From NCBI RefSeq assembly GCF_900604955.1, contig NZ_UWPE01000001.1:1116001-1180000 (forward strand): 64,000 nt of DNA, in the 5' to 3' direction. Source of the DNA: Neoactinobaculum massilliense. GTDB taxonomy: Bacteria; Actinomycetota; Actinomycetes; Actinomycetales; Actinomycetaceae. The notes under the pieces are model-generated. The model saw only the letters and a program-made list of their open reading frames with translations, did no database searches and was not told where the DNA came from. Below are positions 35,955 to 45,379 of this stretch, piece by piece (position 1 is the stretch's first letter; every line of letters starts with the position of its first letter). The position numbers and the translations under genes are program-made.

Positions 35955-36275
35955 ATGGACTTTCACGACATGGAGACCCGAGCACTCGAAATCCGCCACC
36001 ACTACGAAGAATTCGAGCAGAGCCACTACGGCCGAACATGGACGGACGAAGAACTCGTTCTTGGCCTTATGGGCGATGTCGGAGACCTCGCAAAGCTAGT
36101 GCAGGCCGCCGAAGGCGTACGCAACATCGACGACCACGAGAAGAAACTGGGCCACGAGCTTGCCGACTGTCTCTGGGCCATCATTATCCTCGCCTACAGA
36201 TACAACATTGATCTTGCTACTGCGTTTGGGGAGAATATGGACGTTCTCCAAGCCTGGCTCATTAAACATAGCTAG
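35955..36275 (+). CDS. MazG-like nucleotide pyrophosphohydrolase
   Basis: 106-residue single-domain protein of the all-alpha NTP pyrophosphatase superfamily. The metal-binding pattern is seen as LGLMGDVGDLAKLVQAAEG and then HELADCLWAIIILAYRY (E-x-x-D helix). The usual first-helix EE/GE pair is here MGDVGD, so a Glu is replaced by Asp. It starts 16 bp after the NUDIX remnant and probably shared its transcript. Likely role: cleaving non-canonical or excess nucleoside triphosphates. Confidence 0.68.
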   Translation: MDFHDMETRALEIRHHYEEFEQSHYGRTWTDEELVLGLMGDVGDLAKLVQAAEGVRNIDDHEKKLGHELADCLWAIIILAYRYNIDLATAFGENMDVLQAWLIKHS

Positions 36276-36445
36276 TCTGCAACGAGACGTACGACCCGCG
36301 CGACACCCCTCGGCTCAGCGGCTCCGATTGGTAGCCACCGCAACGAGGGCCGCTATATTCAATATTTCAACGCGGAGGTGCTTCTACCGTGCAACGTCAC
36401 ATCGCTGACCAAGACTGAAAATGGGTTCACTGACGGGGGCAGCAA

Positions 36446-38527
36446 ATGGCATTGAACCGTTTACGAATTCTGTTAGTCATTCTTAGCGCGGTTTCTGTCA
36501 TCTCTGTTCTTGCCTGCATTGTTGCGAGTGCTGAGCTGGATTACCGCTCGGCACTCGCAACTGATCGAGGACCGTCTTATGTGGACACACAGAAGGGCGC
36601 CTCTGTTGTGTTCCGGATTGACGAAACGGCCCACGCGGGTGAGTTGGTAACTGTTCTCTATGCTGAACCGCTGACCTCTAAGACGCCTCCCCCTCCCGGA
36701 CTGGCATCCTGGCCCAAGGCTGGTCACGTCGCAGTCTCCGATTCGCTCGAAGCGGAAGCGGATTATGTGAAATCACAGTTCGGGCCCATCGATTCGGTGA
36801 TCGATCGTTCGCAGGCTCTCGATGGAGAGAATCTTGCGTATGTCGTGCCGCGAGATACGAGCGGTTTTGCGAAGCTTGCCGAGGATGCGAGTAGCGGTGT
36901 CTACTATGCGTCTGGGTGGGGCACACCAGGGGCTGCGTTTGGGACTGTCACCTATGAGGGTAATGGGGAACTTCTCATTCTTGCTCTTGTGGGCGGAATA
37001 GGGCTTCCCGCGCTTGCACTAGCACTGTATGTACGGAGGGTGGAGCGCCGAGTTTTCGCCGCAACGATGTTTCGACTGGAACTCGTTGGTGCCGACCGGC
37101 GTCATCTTGAGCGCTATCTCTTGCGGCGGTGTGCGCCACCTGTCACGGTTGGCGGAGGTATTGCCCTGGTCCTATATGCCGTTGCCTGCGCCACGTCGGT
37201 ATCATTGCCGATCACTCATTTCAGGCTTCACCCAGTTGTTATTCGTTCTACCTTGCCAACTGGGCTCATCGGGACACTGCTTGTGCTACTTACGCTGTGC
37301 GTATTCTTGGCGTGGCCAAGCGTTCACTACTACAGGAATACGCGGAAGTATCACCGCCGTCGACTGCTTACGTCTCATAGCGTTCGCGCCGGGGAGGCGG
37401 CCTTTGTGGGGAGCCTTGCCTCTGCTGGTCTCCTGCTACTTGTGAGGATGAGTTCCGTCCCCGACACCGTACTCGACGTATGGATCCCGCTCACTCTCCT
37501 TGCCGCGGTGATTGGTTTGCCGTTTGGGGTCGCGATGGTGGTGCGGTGGGTCGCGTCTCGGCTGGCAACGCGTTCAGGTTCGGGGCTTCGGAGAGTCGCG
37601 TGGTCATGGACGTCGCGGAACTCGCTGCGGATGACGCAGCTGTCGTCGCTGGTTGGCGTGTTCGTTCTCGTGGGAGGCGTGCTCATATCCTTCTATGGCG
37701 TCATGAATTCCTCGAGCTTCGAGCTACACGTCGATGATGCTCGAATAAGCCAGGTGGAATTCGTGTCCTCCGATGCGGACGCCGAATCCTCACTGAGGCA
37801 AGCAGTAACATCCATTCACGGTACGGCTCCTACCGCGGCCATCGTCGTCACACCCGAAGGGGGCACCGATAACCTGGTGCTCTACAGTACCCCGGAGCTT
37901 GCCCGATCCTTCGACGAATCGTTTGGAACCGTACTTGCACAGGATCCGGTATCGGTGCGGGAGCTCCCGGGTGTATCACGAGCTACGATCTATGTGCTTG
38001 ATCCCTCGATCTCATCCGCCGGTGAGGCCCAGGCAGAGCGGGAAGCTCTCAGATCACTCGACGTGAATGCCCCACTCCTCACCCTGGTGGAGCCGGCAGG
38101 CGAATCCGCACGAATGCTCGACGCGATTGAGTCGCAGCATGCGTCCTGGATCCTTTTTATCCTGATAGTGGCCTTGCTTATCGGCTTCGCCGCGGTAGTG
38201 CCCGGTGCTGTTCAAGCCCAGGACGCTGAAGCCCACGAAATCGCCCCGCTCGCGGCCCTACATGGTAGGACGCGCGAACTCGCTGCCATGGTTGCTGAGC
38301 GCCACGCTATGGCCGGAGTCCTAGCCGGGCTGATCAGCATCGGAACCTGCACTCTAATTTTGAGCGCGATGTCGGTGGCGGGGTGGGCGTCCCCGCCCGC
38401 CACATACGTCTTCACCGCACTCGGCGTCCTCTGCGCTGTCATTATGGGACAGGCGTTCTACGCGGCCCACGCTATTGGTCGCGACGGATCCGCCTGGCTA
38501 CCCGGTAAAGATTGGGACTACTCATGA
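36446..38527 (+). CDS. ABC transporter permease, FtsX-like, large
   Basis: 693-residue membrane protein. One helix lies at the N terminus (RILLVILSAVSVISVLACIV) followed by an extracellular domain of about 135 residues, then helix clusters near 175-200, 230-250, 275-295, 320-380, 410-435, 565-590 and 630-670. A second soluble domain lies between about 440 and 560. This arrangement fits FtsX/MacB-type exporters of peptides or lipids. Its stop overlaps the ATPase start (ATGA). It lies in the accessory region, so export of, or self-protection against, a bacteriocin is plausible but unproven. Confidence 0.72.
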   Translation: MALNRLRILLVILSAVSVISVLACIVASAELDYRSALATDRGPSYVDTQKGASVVFRIDETAHAGELVTVLYAEPLTSKTPPPPGLASWPKAGHVAVSDSLEAEADYVKSQFGPIDSVIDRSQALDGENLAYVVPRDTSGFAKLAEDASSGVYYASGWGTPGAAFGTVTYEGNGELLILALVGGIGLPALALALYVRRVERRVFAATMFRLELVGADRRHLERYLLRRCAPPVTVGGGIALVLYAVACATSVSLPITHFRLHPVVIRSTLPTGLIGTLLVLLTLCVFLAWPSVHYYRNTRKYHRRRLLTSHSVRAGEAAFVGSLASAGLLLLVRMSSVPDTVLDVWIPLTLLAAVIGLPFGVAMVVRWVASRLATRSGSGLRRVAWSWTSRNSLRMTQLSSLVGVFVLVGGVLISFYGVMNSSSFELHVDDARISQVEFVSSDADAESSLRQAVTSIHGTAPTAAIVVTPEGGTDNLVLYSTPELARSFDESFGTVLAQDPVSVRELPGVSRATIYVLDPSISSAGEAQAEREALRSLDVNAPLLTLVEPAGESARMLDAIESQHASWILFILIVALLIGFAAVVPGAVQAQDAEAHEIAPLAALHGRTRELAAMVAERHAMAGVLAGLISIGTCTLILSAMSVAGWASPPATYVFTALGVLCAVIMGQAFYAAHAIGRDGSAWLPGKDWDYS

Positions 38528-39186
38528 CTCCTCTCCTCAATGTTTCTGACCTCGTGTGCGGATACGATCGCCCGCTATTCGAACCCCTCAACATCTCGCT
38601 CGGCCCGCACGAGTCTGTCGCTATCACAGGCCGATCAGGCGTCGGCAAGTCCACACTCATCGCCACTATTCTCGGAATGCTTGCACCAGTGTCGGGAACT
38701 GTCAGCATTGGCGGCACGAACGTGCACACGCTCTCTTTTTCCAGCCTCGCGAAGCTCCGGTCGCAAAAGGTCGGCACGATTTTCCAGGGCGGTGAACTCC
38801 TCTCACAATACACCGCCCAGGAGAACGTCGCGCTTCCACGGCTCTTACGTGACCCGCACGATCGACAGGCTAGCGATGAGGCGGCCACGCTTCTCTCACA
38901 GTTGGGGATTGAACCCAGCCGGCTTGCGCGCGATCTGTCAGGCGGAGAGCGTCAACGCACAGCCCTTGCCCGCGCTCTTATCGTTCACCCACAACTCATT
39001 CTGGCCGACGAACCCACAGGTGCGCTTGACCCCGCAGCCCGAGACTCCGTCGTCGAAGCCATTTTCCATGCCATAGAGAATGCGGACTGCGCACTACTCG
39101 TTGTCACACACGACGACGTCGTCGCGGCGCGAGCTGATGCGCGGATCCGCCTTCGCGACGCAAGTGCGCCCACACGAAATATCTGA
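38524..39186 (+). CDS. ABC transporter ATP-binding protein
   Basis: 220-residue ATPase. Walker A GRSGVGKS, Q-loop VGTIFQGGELL, signature LSGGERQR, Walker B LILADEPTGALD and switch His in VVTHDD. The ATG at 38524 overlaps the permease stop by four bases; the TTG at 38512 is less likely. Together they form a two-gene MacB/LolD-type exporter. Confidence 0.88.
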   Translation: MTPLLNVSDLVCGYDRPLFEPLNISLGPHESVAITGRSGVGKSTLIATILGMLAPVSGTVSIGGTNVHTLSFSSLAKLRSQKVGTIFQGGELLSQYTAQENVALPRLLRDPHDRQASDEAATLLSQLGIEPSRLARDLSGGERQRTALARALIVHPQLILADEPTGALDPAARDSVVEAIFHAIENADCALLVVTHDDVVAARADARIRLRDASAPTRNI

Positions 39187-39392
39187 GCACACTATCGGTC
39201 TTAGAACTTCAAGTAGGCACTATTCGTCCTACAGCTAAGCCCCTCGGCATGAGCTGCTCGCTACGAAACGAAGGGGAGAGTCTGCCCGTTTTTCGCATTC
39301 GCAATGAGCCGCCTCAGCAGCCTCGCCACCCCCCCTCTTTACAGGCCGTATAAACCTGCTTTTGGACATCATTGATCGTCTTCCCGAAATGC

Positions 39393-39500
39393 TTATACAT
39401 GAGTGGCCCAGTCATGGTAGTGGGTGCGGATTCTTTCGCGTTCGGCCGCAAGTAGGCCCAGGTACTGCTCTCGGCCCGGGGCCGCCATGCCACCTACCAT
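39393..39500 (-). CDS. Small 35-residue hypothetical protein after the antitoxin
   Basis: Directly downstream of the RHH gene, GAGAAAGG precedes an ATG encoding MVGGMAAPGREQYLGLLAAE and continuing to WATHV, then TAA. The middle is strongly helical and charged (LLAAERERIRTHYHDWA). It may be the surviving piece of the expected toxin gene or an unrelated small protein. I recognise no family. Confidence 0.35.
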   Translation of the reverse strand: MVGGMAAPGREQYLGLLAAERERIRTHYHDWATHV

Positions 39501-39530
39501 CAACCTTTCTCACCCCAAGATGTGGGAAGG

Positions 39531-39782
39531 TTAGGCGCGAAGTTTTTCGCATACCACCTCGGACACGGTCACGCCGCGTTTACTTGCCTGCTGCTCGATG
39601 CGATGCCAAAGGGCTGCCGGGATGCGAATCGTTTTCACCACCATAGGTTCGGTTTGCTTTCCCCACGGGCGTCCCGGAACCCACTCGACAGTCGAGTCGG
39701 GGAAGCCTGATTCAGCGTCGGCCGCCCAACGCTCAATATCCTCGTCGGTAAAGTGTTCACCGGTTGCTGCGGTGTATTCCAT
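39531..39782 (-). CDS. Ribbon-helix-helix antitoxin-like protein
   Basis: 83-residue protein. The N-terminal part (MEYTAATGEHFTDEDIERWA) is acidic and probably flexible, as in toxin-binding antitoxin arms. The C-terminal part is a CopG/RHH DNA-binding fold: VVKTIRIPAALWHRIEQQAS then KRGVTVSEVVCEKL. Start at 39782 follows AAGGAG with a 7-base spacer. A full toxin gene is not present on either side, only the 35-codon frame downstream. Confidence 0.7.
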   Translation of the reverse strand: MEYTAATGEHFTDEDIERWAADAESGFPDSTVEWVPGRPWGKQTEPMVVKTIRIPAALWHRIEQQASKRGVTVSEVVCEKLRA

Positions 39783-39920
39783 CCCGATGCTCCTTTCTGT
39801 AATGGGGCACATGGACAGTAACGACGGACGGACTCACTCAAGCACTTCGGCAAGTGTAGTAGTCCAAGGCGTCACGGTATATCCGTGGAGCGGTGACACC
39901 ACTCGGGCATTGGAGACGGC

Positions 39921-39963
39921 AAAGAAAAAGCTGGCCTCAGAAGCCGAAACTTCCAAGGCCAGC
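39921..39963 (-). terminator. Rho-independent terminator of the tRNA-fMet transcript
   Basis: On the minus strand GCTGGCCT (39963-39956) pairs with AGGCCAGC (39937-39930) around an 18-nt loop and is followed by TTTTTCTTT, 8 bp past the tRNA 3' end. Confidence 0.85.
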
Positions 39964-39970
39964 ACTGTAG

Positions 39971-40044
39971 TGGCGGGGGCTGGATTTGAACCAACGACCT
40001 CCGGGTTATGAGCCCGGCGAGCTACCGAACTGCTCCACCCCGCG
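39971..40044 (-). tRNA. Initiator tRNA-fMet (anticodon CAT)
   Basis: 74-nt cloverleaf read on the minus strand: acceptor CGCGGGG, D arm with AGCAGTTCGGTAGCT, anticodon stem CCGGG-loop-CCCGG with CTCATAA, T arm GTTGG-TTCAAAT-CCAGC, and discriminator A. The 1:72 pair is a C-C mismatch and the anticodon stem carries three consecutive G-C pairs, both marks of bacterial initiator tRNA. CCA is not encoded (CTA follows). Confidence 0.95.
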
Positions 40045-40119
40045 GCGACCCGTCTACTCTAAGGGTCACTACAGAATCCGTCAACCCCCTGTGTCCTGCA
40101 TCGCCTCGCGGACCGTTCC

Positions 40120-41406
40120 TCACACGTCATCCCTTTCACTCATGCCGCCTTGTTCACCCACGCCACCCTTTCCACGCAAGCCAGCAATGTAACCGGCCCA
40201 CTCGTCCGTCGGCGGAATGTTGCGAAGCGCCGGCGTCACAAGAAGCAACACCACCGAAATAAGCATCGGGGCGGCAAGTACAAGAATCGTTCCCGCACCC
40301 ATACTCGGCAGCAGCGCGGCCGCCACCGGCCCCGTCACCACGCCCGGCAATAGATTCAGTGCAGAGATCAGCGAAATATCACGCCCCTGCCGCTCCGGCG
40401 GCACGTAGGCCATGACAAAGGAAAACAGCGGATTCGCCAGGGGCGCAAGCGCAGCAATCAGCGCCACAAGCACCAGGCGCACCGCCCAGGCCGGTATCAC
40501 CACCATGAGTACGCAAAGCACAGCAATAGCCGCCATCACCACAAGAGTGGAATGCCCGGCGCGCAGCGGGTACTTCTTCAGCACAATCGGCACCACAATG
40601 GACCCCGCAATACCACCCAGGCCCACGGCCACCGGAAGGCTCGAAATCAACCACGGCGCCACCTCCGCGTTGGCCAGTCCAAAAGTAAACACATCAAGCA
40701 CACCATTGAGCGCGAAGGGAACAAAGAAGAAGATCAGCGCGGCCACCAGCAGAACTCGGCTATGCCGCATATCGCTCAACCCACCCAAAATTGCGTCCAC
40801 CTTCGATTCCGCCGAGCCCTCAATTCTTGCCAGCCGCTCCTCGCGGCGGACAGGAAGCAGAATGAGCATGCCTATAACGCCCGTCACGGCGGTCACCCCG
40901 AACGGCAGAGCCGGGTTGATTGACGCCAGCACGCCGCCGGCTACCGGACCAAGGAACGTGCACAGGTAGGCACGAGTTTGGCGCAGCCCCATGATTGCGG
41001 CCAGTTCTGCCTCGTCCACCACCAGCCGGAGCGATGTGGATTCAATGCTCCCCTCCGCCGCGTTACAGAAGAACATGAGCGCAATCAGTGGCGCCCACAC
41101 CGCCGGCGCGAACGCACCCCGCACAATGAGCAACACAAGAGCAATCTCAAAAACCGGATCAGCACACCCGAACACGAACAGGAACACTCTCTTCGAGCGG
41201 GCATCCGCGATGAGGCCGCCCACCAGGTTTCCCACGAACATGGCGGCCGCACCCACCCCGGCCAGGAGACCCGCACCGGCCAGATTGTGCGTCTGAGCAA
41301 TGTACACAATTGGCAGCGCGAACCCGGCCATGGTGCTACCAAATTCGCTAAACGTAAACGCTATGAGAATGATCCGCGCCGTAGACCATCGCTGTAGTAA
41401 GCGCAT
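40120..41406 (-). CDS. MFS transporter
   Basis: 428-residue membrane transporter. Twelve helices are likely. The first reads RIILIAFTFSEFGSTMAGFA, the A-loop is GGLIADARSKRVFLF, then IMGLRQTRAYLCTFLGPVAG and VPPERQGRDISLISALNLLPG in the second half. It falls in the MFS_3-like exporter group. I chose ATG 41406 because AAGGA is six bases upstream; an ATG two codons earlier overlaps the ribosome site. It lies upstream of the initiator tRNA on the same strand with a 75-bp gap. Substrate unknown. Confidence 0.75.
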   Translation of the reverse strand: MRLLQRWSTARIILIAFTFSEFGSTMAGFALPIVYIAQTHNLAGAGLLAGVGAAAMFVGNLVGGLIADARSKRVFLFVFGCADPVFEIALVLLIVRGAFAPAVWAPLIALMFFCNAAEGSIESTSLRLVVDEAELAAIMGLRQTRAYLCTFLGPVAGGVLASINPALPFGVTAVTGVIGMLILLPVRREERLARIEGSAESKVDAILGGLSDMRHSRVLLVAALIFFFVPFALNGVLDVFTFGLANAEVAPWLISSLPVAVGLGGIAGSIVVPIVLKKYPLRAGHSTLVVMAAIAVLCVLMVVIPAWAVRLVLVALIAALAPLANPLFSFVMAYVPPERQGRDISLISALNLLPGVVTGPVAAALLPSMGAGTILVLAAPMLISVVLLLVTPALRNIPPTDEWAGYIAGLRGKGGVGEQGGMSERDDV

Positions 41407-41439
41407 TGTCATTCCTTTCGTGAGTGCCTCACCCATGCG

Positions 41440-42003
41440 GCCCAGCTCCGCGCGGGACCGGCCTGGCCTGTCGCCCAATACCCCATCGTCGCCTGCCTGC
41501 GCCGCCTCGCCGCAGAGTTGTCCGCCTAGTGGACATCACACGTCAACGCTCGGCCAATTTCCAAGCGCTCCGCATTGCCAGGGTCTCGGCACTTCCGGGC
41601 ACTCCGTACTCCCAAGCCTCCGCACTCCCAGCTCCTCCTCGCTCCTAGGGCCTCGGCACTGCCACCTATCCGCGCCACCGCCCCTCGACACTGCCAGCTA
41701 TCCGCACTTCCGCCGCTCCATACTTCGGCTCTCAGTGCCCGAATTCCGGCCAATTTCCGGCTCCACCAATGAGATATTCCGGCCAAATGGACGCTATGGC
41801 CGCGCCACGCATTCCGCTCCTGAGAGCACATAGAAATGTGGCCACGTGGTTGCCCACGTGGCCACGTCCTCGCAGCGGCTCTCCACCCGCCGCGCTATTT
41901 TCCTGCGCCACTTCCGGCGCTATTCTCCCGCGCCTCTTCAGAGCACGCCGCGCAGCGCTCCGCCGCGCTATTCTCACGCGCTCCTTCCCGCGCTATTTCC
42001 GCG
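41440..42003. repeat. Low-complexity degenerate repeat tract
   Basis: About 560 bp without a real gene. From about 41540 to 41720 short units of the type CTCCGCACTCCCAG / CGGCACTGCCA repeat irregularly. GGCCAATTTCC occurs at about 41549 and 41750. From about 41885 to 42003 variants of CGCGCTATTCTC recur four times, the last running into the stop codon of the UPF0182 gene. Confidence 0.55.
41838..41865. other. 12-bp perfect hairpin
   Basis: GTGGCCACGTGG (41838-41849) and CCACGTGGCCAC (41854-41865) form a perfect stem with a TTGC loop. No T-run follows on either strand, so it is either a factor-dependent end for the UPF0182 transcript or a protein-binding site. Confidence 0.5.
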
Positions 42004-45000
42004 TTACTTCTTCAGTTCGTCCTGCGCCGCCAGCGCGTCGTTCAGCGCGGTGCTCAGCTTCTGCTGTGCCTCGCCGAGCGCCACCCAGTCGCCCTTCTTC
42101 ATGGCCGCATCAGCCGCGTCGTTCGCATCGCGCATGGACTGCAGCGCGGTATCCAACCGCGTTTGCGCATCGGAAGCGTTCCCGGACGCACCCGCGCTCG
42201 GCGTCGTACTGGGCGCCGCCGCACTCGGGCTGGCCGACGCCTCCGCACTAGCCGAAGCCGTCGCCTCACTACTGGGCGAGGCAGTTGCGCCACTACTCGG
42301 CGTCGTACCGGAGGTAACTGGATCCTCCTTCTGCCCCTCCACGTTGGCGTCGCCGGCTGTGGCACCCGAATTACCACCGAAGGTCTGGTTGAGCGCCTCC
42401 TCCAGCGTGGGTGCAAACCCGATGGTCTCATCCGTACCGAACGCGGTCAGCACGTACTGCATGAGCGGGAAGGTGGTGCCCTGGGAGGCCTGCACGTACA
42501 CCGGCTGCACATAGAGCATGCCTCCACCCACCGGGAGCGTAAGCAGGTTACCCATGTTCACTGTGGTGCCGCCCTGACGCAGCAGGTTAATAGCCGTGGA
42601 CACGCGCTGGTTGGAGACGAAATTGTTCTGTGCCTGGCCAGGTCCGGGCACCGTAAGATCACGCGGCAGCTCAAGGAGTCGCAGTTTTCCGTACCCCTCG
42701 CGCACCTTCCCCGCGGCACTTCCCGCATTCGAGTCCACCGCCAGGAAGCCCGTCATGATATTGCGGTTCGTCTGCCCGCCCGGAATGAAGCTGGTGGACA
42801 GGGAAAACTCCGCGGATTCCTGACCCGGCATCTGGAGCGTCAGATAGTAGGGCGGTTGCGGAGTGGCCACAGAGGCCTGATCCGTGCCCTGCTCATTGGT
42901 GGCCGCGGTGGGCTCGTTGGGGACCGCCCAGAAATCGCCACCCGAGTAGAACGACGCCGCATCGGTCACGTGGTACTTGGTGAGCAGGGACCGCTGCACC
43001 TTGAACAGATCCTCCGGGTAGCGCACATGCGCCATGAGATCACCGGACATCTCCGAGACCGGCGTCAGCGAGCCCGGGAACACCTTGGACCAGGCCTTGA
43101 GCACCGGATCCTTCGCATCCCACTGGTAGAGGGTGACCTTGCCGTCGTAGGCATCCACGGTTACCTTGACGGAATTACGGATGTAATTGACCTGCTCATT
43201 GTCCTGCTGGTAGGGATCAGTGGCCGTCTGCGTATCGGTCGTGGCCGTGTCCAGGGACTGCCGGGCCGAATACGGATAGGAGTTGGACGTGGTGTAGCCA
43301 TCGATAATCCACACCAGGCGCTTGGGGGTTTTCGGATCGCCATCCGTATCCACCACGGCCGGGTATGCCTTCGAATCCAGCGTCAGGTAGGGGGCCACCT
43401 TCTGGGCGCGCACGTGCGGATCCCGGTCAAAGAGGATCTGGGATTCGGAGGTGACACGGTCCGAGAAGAAGATGTCCGTGGAACGGAAATTAATCGCGTA
43501 CATGAGGCGCTCGAACAGGTTTCCGATGGAGGGACCGCCGTCGCCGTCATAGGTGGAGTAACGCTGGCCCGACGGCGCACCGTCATCCGGGTAGTCCAGC
43601 TCCCACGGGTCGCGCGATTCCGGCGCCCCCACAATCGAGTAGGTGGGTGATTCCTGGCCGAAGTACACGCGCGGCTCATATCCGCCCAGCAGCCCGGTAG
43701 AGGGGATGCCCTTTTCATAGAAGGCCGGCGCCCCGCCCGAATCCGTGGTGTTGCCGTAGGCCGCCACCACGCCGTAGCCATGGGTGTAGACCGTGTGATC
43801 GTTCACCCAGGAGCGCTGGTTCGCACCCAGGCCGTCCAGGTTGAGTTCGCGCACGGCAATCACCGTGTCGCGGTCCTTCCCGTCCAGGTTGTAGCGGTCC
43901 ACCGTAAGATCCTGCGCGAACTTGTAGAACTGCTTGTTCTGCTGCAGCTGCGAGAACGTGGGAGAGACAATATTCGGATCCAGCAGCCGGATCTGGGCGG
44001 TGGATTCCGCATCCCCGCGCAGCGCACCGGCCTCCGCCGTAGTGTTCGCGTTATAGGGAATCGTTTCCACGTTGTCCAGGCCGTACGCCGTACGGGTGGC
44101 GTCAATATTGCGCTGAATGTAGGGCGATTCGGTTTCGATGGCGTTCGGGGTAACCCGGAACTGCTGGACCAGCGCCGGCCACGCCCAACTCACCACCAGC
44201 GCGGCCACCACCAGCACGGCCACACCCGTCATTGCCAGACGCCAGGAACCGCGGATCGCGGAGACGATAAACAGTGCCGCAATGAATATGCACGCAATCG
44301 CCAGCACGGTGATGCCGGGGAGCGAGGCCTTAATGTCCGCATATGATGCGCCGGAGAAATTGGCGTTATCGGAGAGCAGCATTTCATAGCGACGCAGCCA
44401 GAAGTACCCGGCCGCCACCAGGGAAAGCAGCGCGGCATACACGCCGAAATCCATGCGCGCCCGCTTCGAGAGGTGCACCGTGGAACCGCTACGCTCAATC
44501 CCGCCCCACACCATGTGGGAGGCCACCGCCGCGAGCGCGGAGAGGATAAGGAGCGTCATTACAAAGGAGAGCAGCGCCTGCAGTGCCGGCAGTGAGAATA
44601 CGTAGAAGGAGATGTCCTTACCGAACTGCGGATCCTCGGTGCCAAACGGGGTCCGGTAGAACCAGGTCACGAAGGTCTGCCAATTACCGGAGAGCGGAGT
44701 GCCGAACAGCACACCCGCCACCAGGGGCACGCCCCAGTTCATGAGGAACGGGTGGTGGGTGATTGCCACACGCACACCCGCACCGGCATCCGGTGCGCCT
44801 GCCCGCGCCCCGCGCCGACCCAGCCGCAGGCCCCACCAGGTGACCAGCGTTACCAGCACAATGCCGATGGCACCCAGTGCGATGCTCCACCCCCACTGGG
44901 TCCAGAACACGCGGACGGCGCCCAGTTGATTAAACCAGGACACCTGCGTGTAAATCCCGGCCACAATCCCCAGCACAATCACGATCGCCGCCAGCACCGC

Positions 45001-45081
45001 CAGCGTGATGAGGAAGGCGCCCGGGCCGTGACCATTCTTCTTGTTCGCCCTCGCGGGGCTTCGGAAACTGGTTGCGCTCAT
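42004..45081 (-). CDS. UPF0182 family large membrane protein
   Basis: 1025-residue protein with about seven N-terminal transmembrane helices (for example GAFLITLAVLAAIVIVLGIV, WSIALGAIGIVLVTLVTWWG) and a large extracytoplasmic domain. It contains RVYFGQESPTYSIVGAPESR-like sequence and IRNSVKVTVDAYDG. The C-terminal 150 residues are Ser/Ala/Thr-rich then helical. Function of the family is unknown. In M. tuberculosis the homologue (Rv3193c) precedes the YlbL protease Rv3194c, the same order as here. AAGGACACC precedes the ATG. The 298 bp to the next upstream gene is GC-rich with GGTGGGTGCG repeats and no gene. Confidence 0.9.
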   Translation of the reverse strand: MSATSFRSPARANKKNGHGPGAFLITLAVLAAIVIVLGIVAGIYTQVSWFNQLGAVRVFWTQWGWSIALGAIGIVLVTLVTWWGLRLGRRGARAGAPDAGAGVRVAITHHPFLMNWGVPLVAGVLFGTPLSGNWQTFVTWFYRTPFGTEDPQFGKDISFYVFSLPALQALLSFVMTLLILSALAAVASHMVWGGIERSGSTVHLSKRARMDFGVYAALLSLVAAGYFWLRRYEMLLSDNANFSGASYADIKASLPGITVLAIACIFIAALFIVSAIRGSWRLAMTGVAVLVVAALVVSWAWPALVQQFRVTPNAIETESPYIQRNIDATRTAYGLDNVETIPYNANTTAEAGALRGDAESTAQIRLLDPNIVSPTFSQLQQNKQFYKFAQDLTVDRYNLDGKDRDTVIAVRELNLDGLGANQRSWVNDHTVYTHGYGVVAAYGNTTDSGGAPAFYEKGIPSTGLLGGYEPRVYFGQESPTYSIVGAPESRDPWELDYPDDGAPSGQRYSTYDGDGGPSIGNLFERLMYAINFRSTDIFFSDRVTSESQILFDRDPHVRAQKVAPYLTLDSKAYPAVVDTDGDPKTPKRLVWIIDGYTTSNSYPYSARQSLDTATTDTQTATDPYQQDNEQVNYIRNSVKVTVDAYDGKVTLYQWDAKDPVLKAWSKVFPGSLTPVSEMSGDLMAHVRYPEDLFKVQRSLLTKYHVTDAASFYSGGDFWAVPNEPTAATNEQGTDQASVATPQPPYYLTLQMPGQESAEFSLSTSFIPGGQTNRNIMTGFLAVDSNAGSAAGKVREGYGKLRLLELPRDLTVPGPGQAQNNFVSNQRVSTAINLLRQGGTTVNMGNLLTLPVGGGMLYVQPVYVQASQGTTFPLMQYVLTAFGTDETIGFAPTLEEALNQTFGGNSGATAGDANVEGQKEDPVTSGTTPSSGATASPSSEATASASAEASASPSAAAPSTTPSAGASGNASDAQTRLDTALQSMRDANDAADAAMKKGDWVALGEAQQKLSTALNDALAAQDELKK

Positions 45082-45379
45082 GGTGTCCTTACGTTTGTTT
45101 GCGCCGTCGCTGGCGCACTTTTCCTTCTCTAAGCTAGCCGACTTCCTAGGATTTTCCCACCGTTCCCAGCTACAGGACGACGCCGGGGTGGGTGCGGTTG
45201 TAGTGACGTTCAGGTAGGTGCGTGGTCCGGGTAAGCGCGCGAGTGGGCAAGGTTGGGGTGGGTGCGTTTACGGCAAAACTGGGCGGGCGCGATTGAGGCG
45301 ACGCCGAGCGGGTGCGGTAAAGCGGGCGCGCGCTTCACGCAGGGCCGACGCCGTCCGGCTCGCGCAACCCGGGCCGCAG

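Noticed and set aside
39971-40044. tRNA-fMet as the integration site of the accessory island
   Set aside because: I found no second copy of the tRNA 3' end at the far edge of the island and no integrase gene, so there is no evidence for site-specific insertion.
41440-42003. CRISPR array
   Set aside because: Repeats are degenerate, lack uniform length and unique spacers, and no cas gene is in the window.
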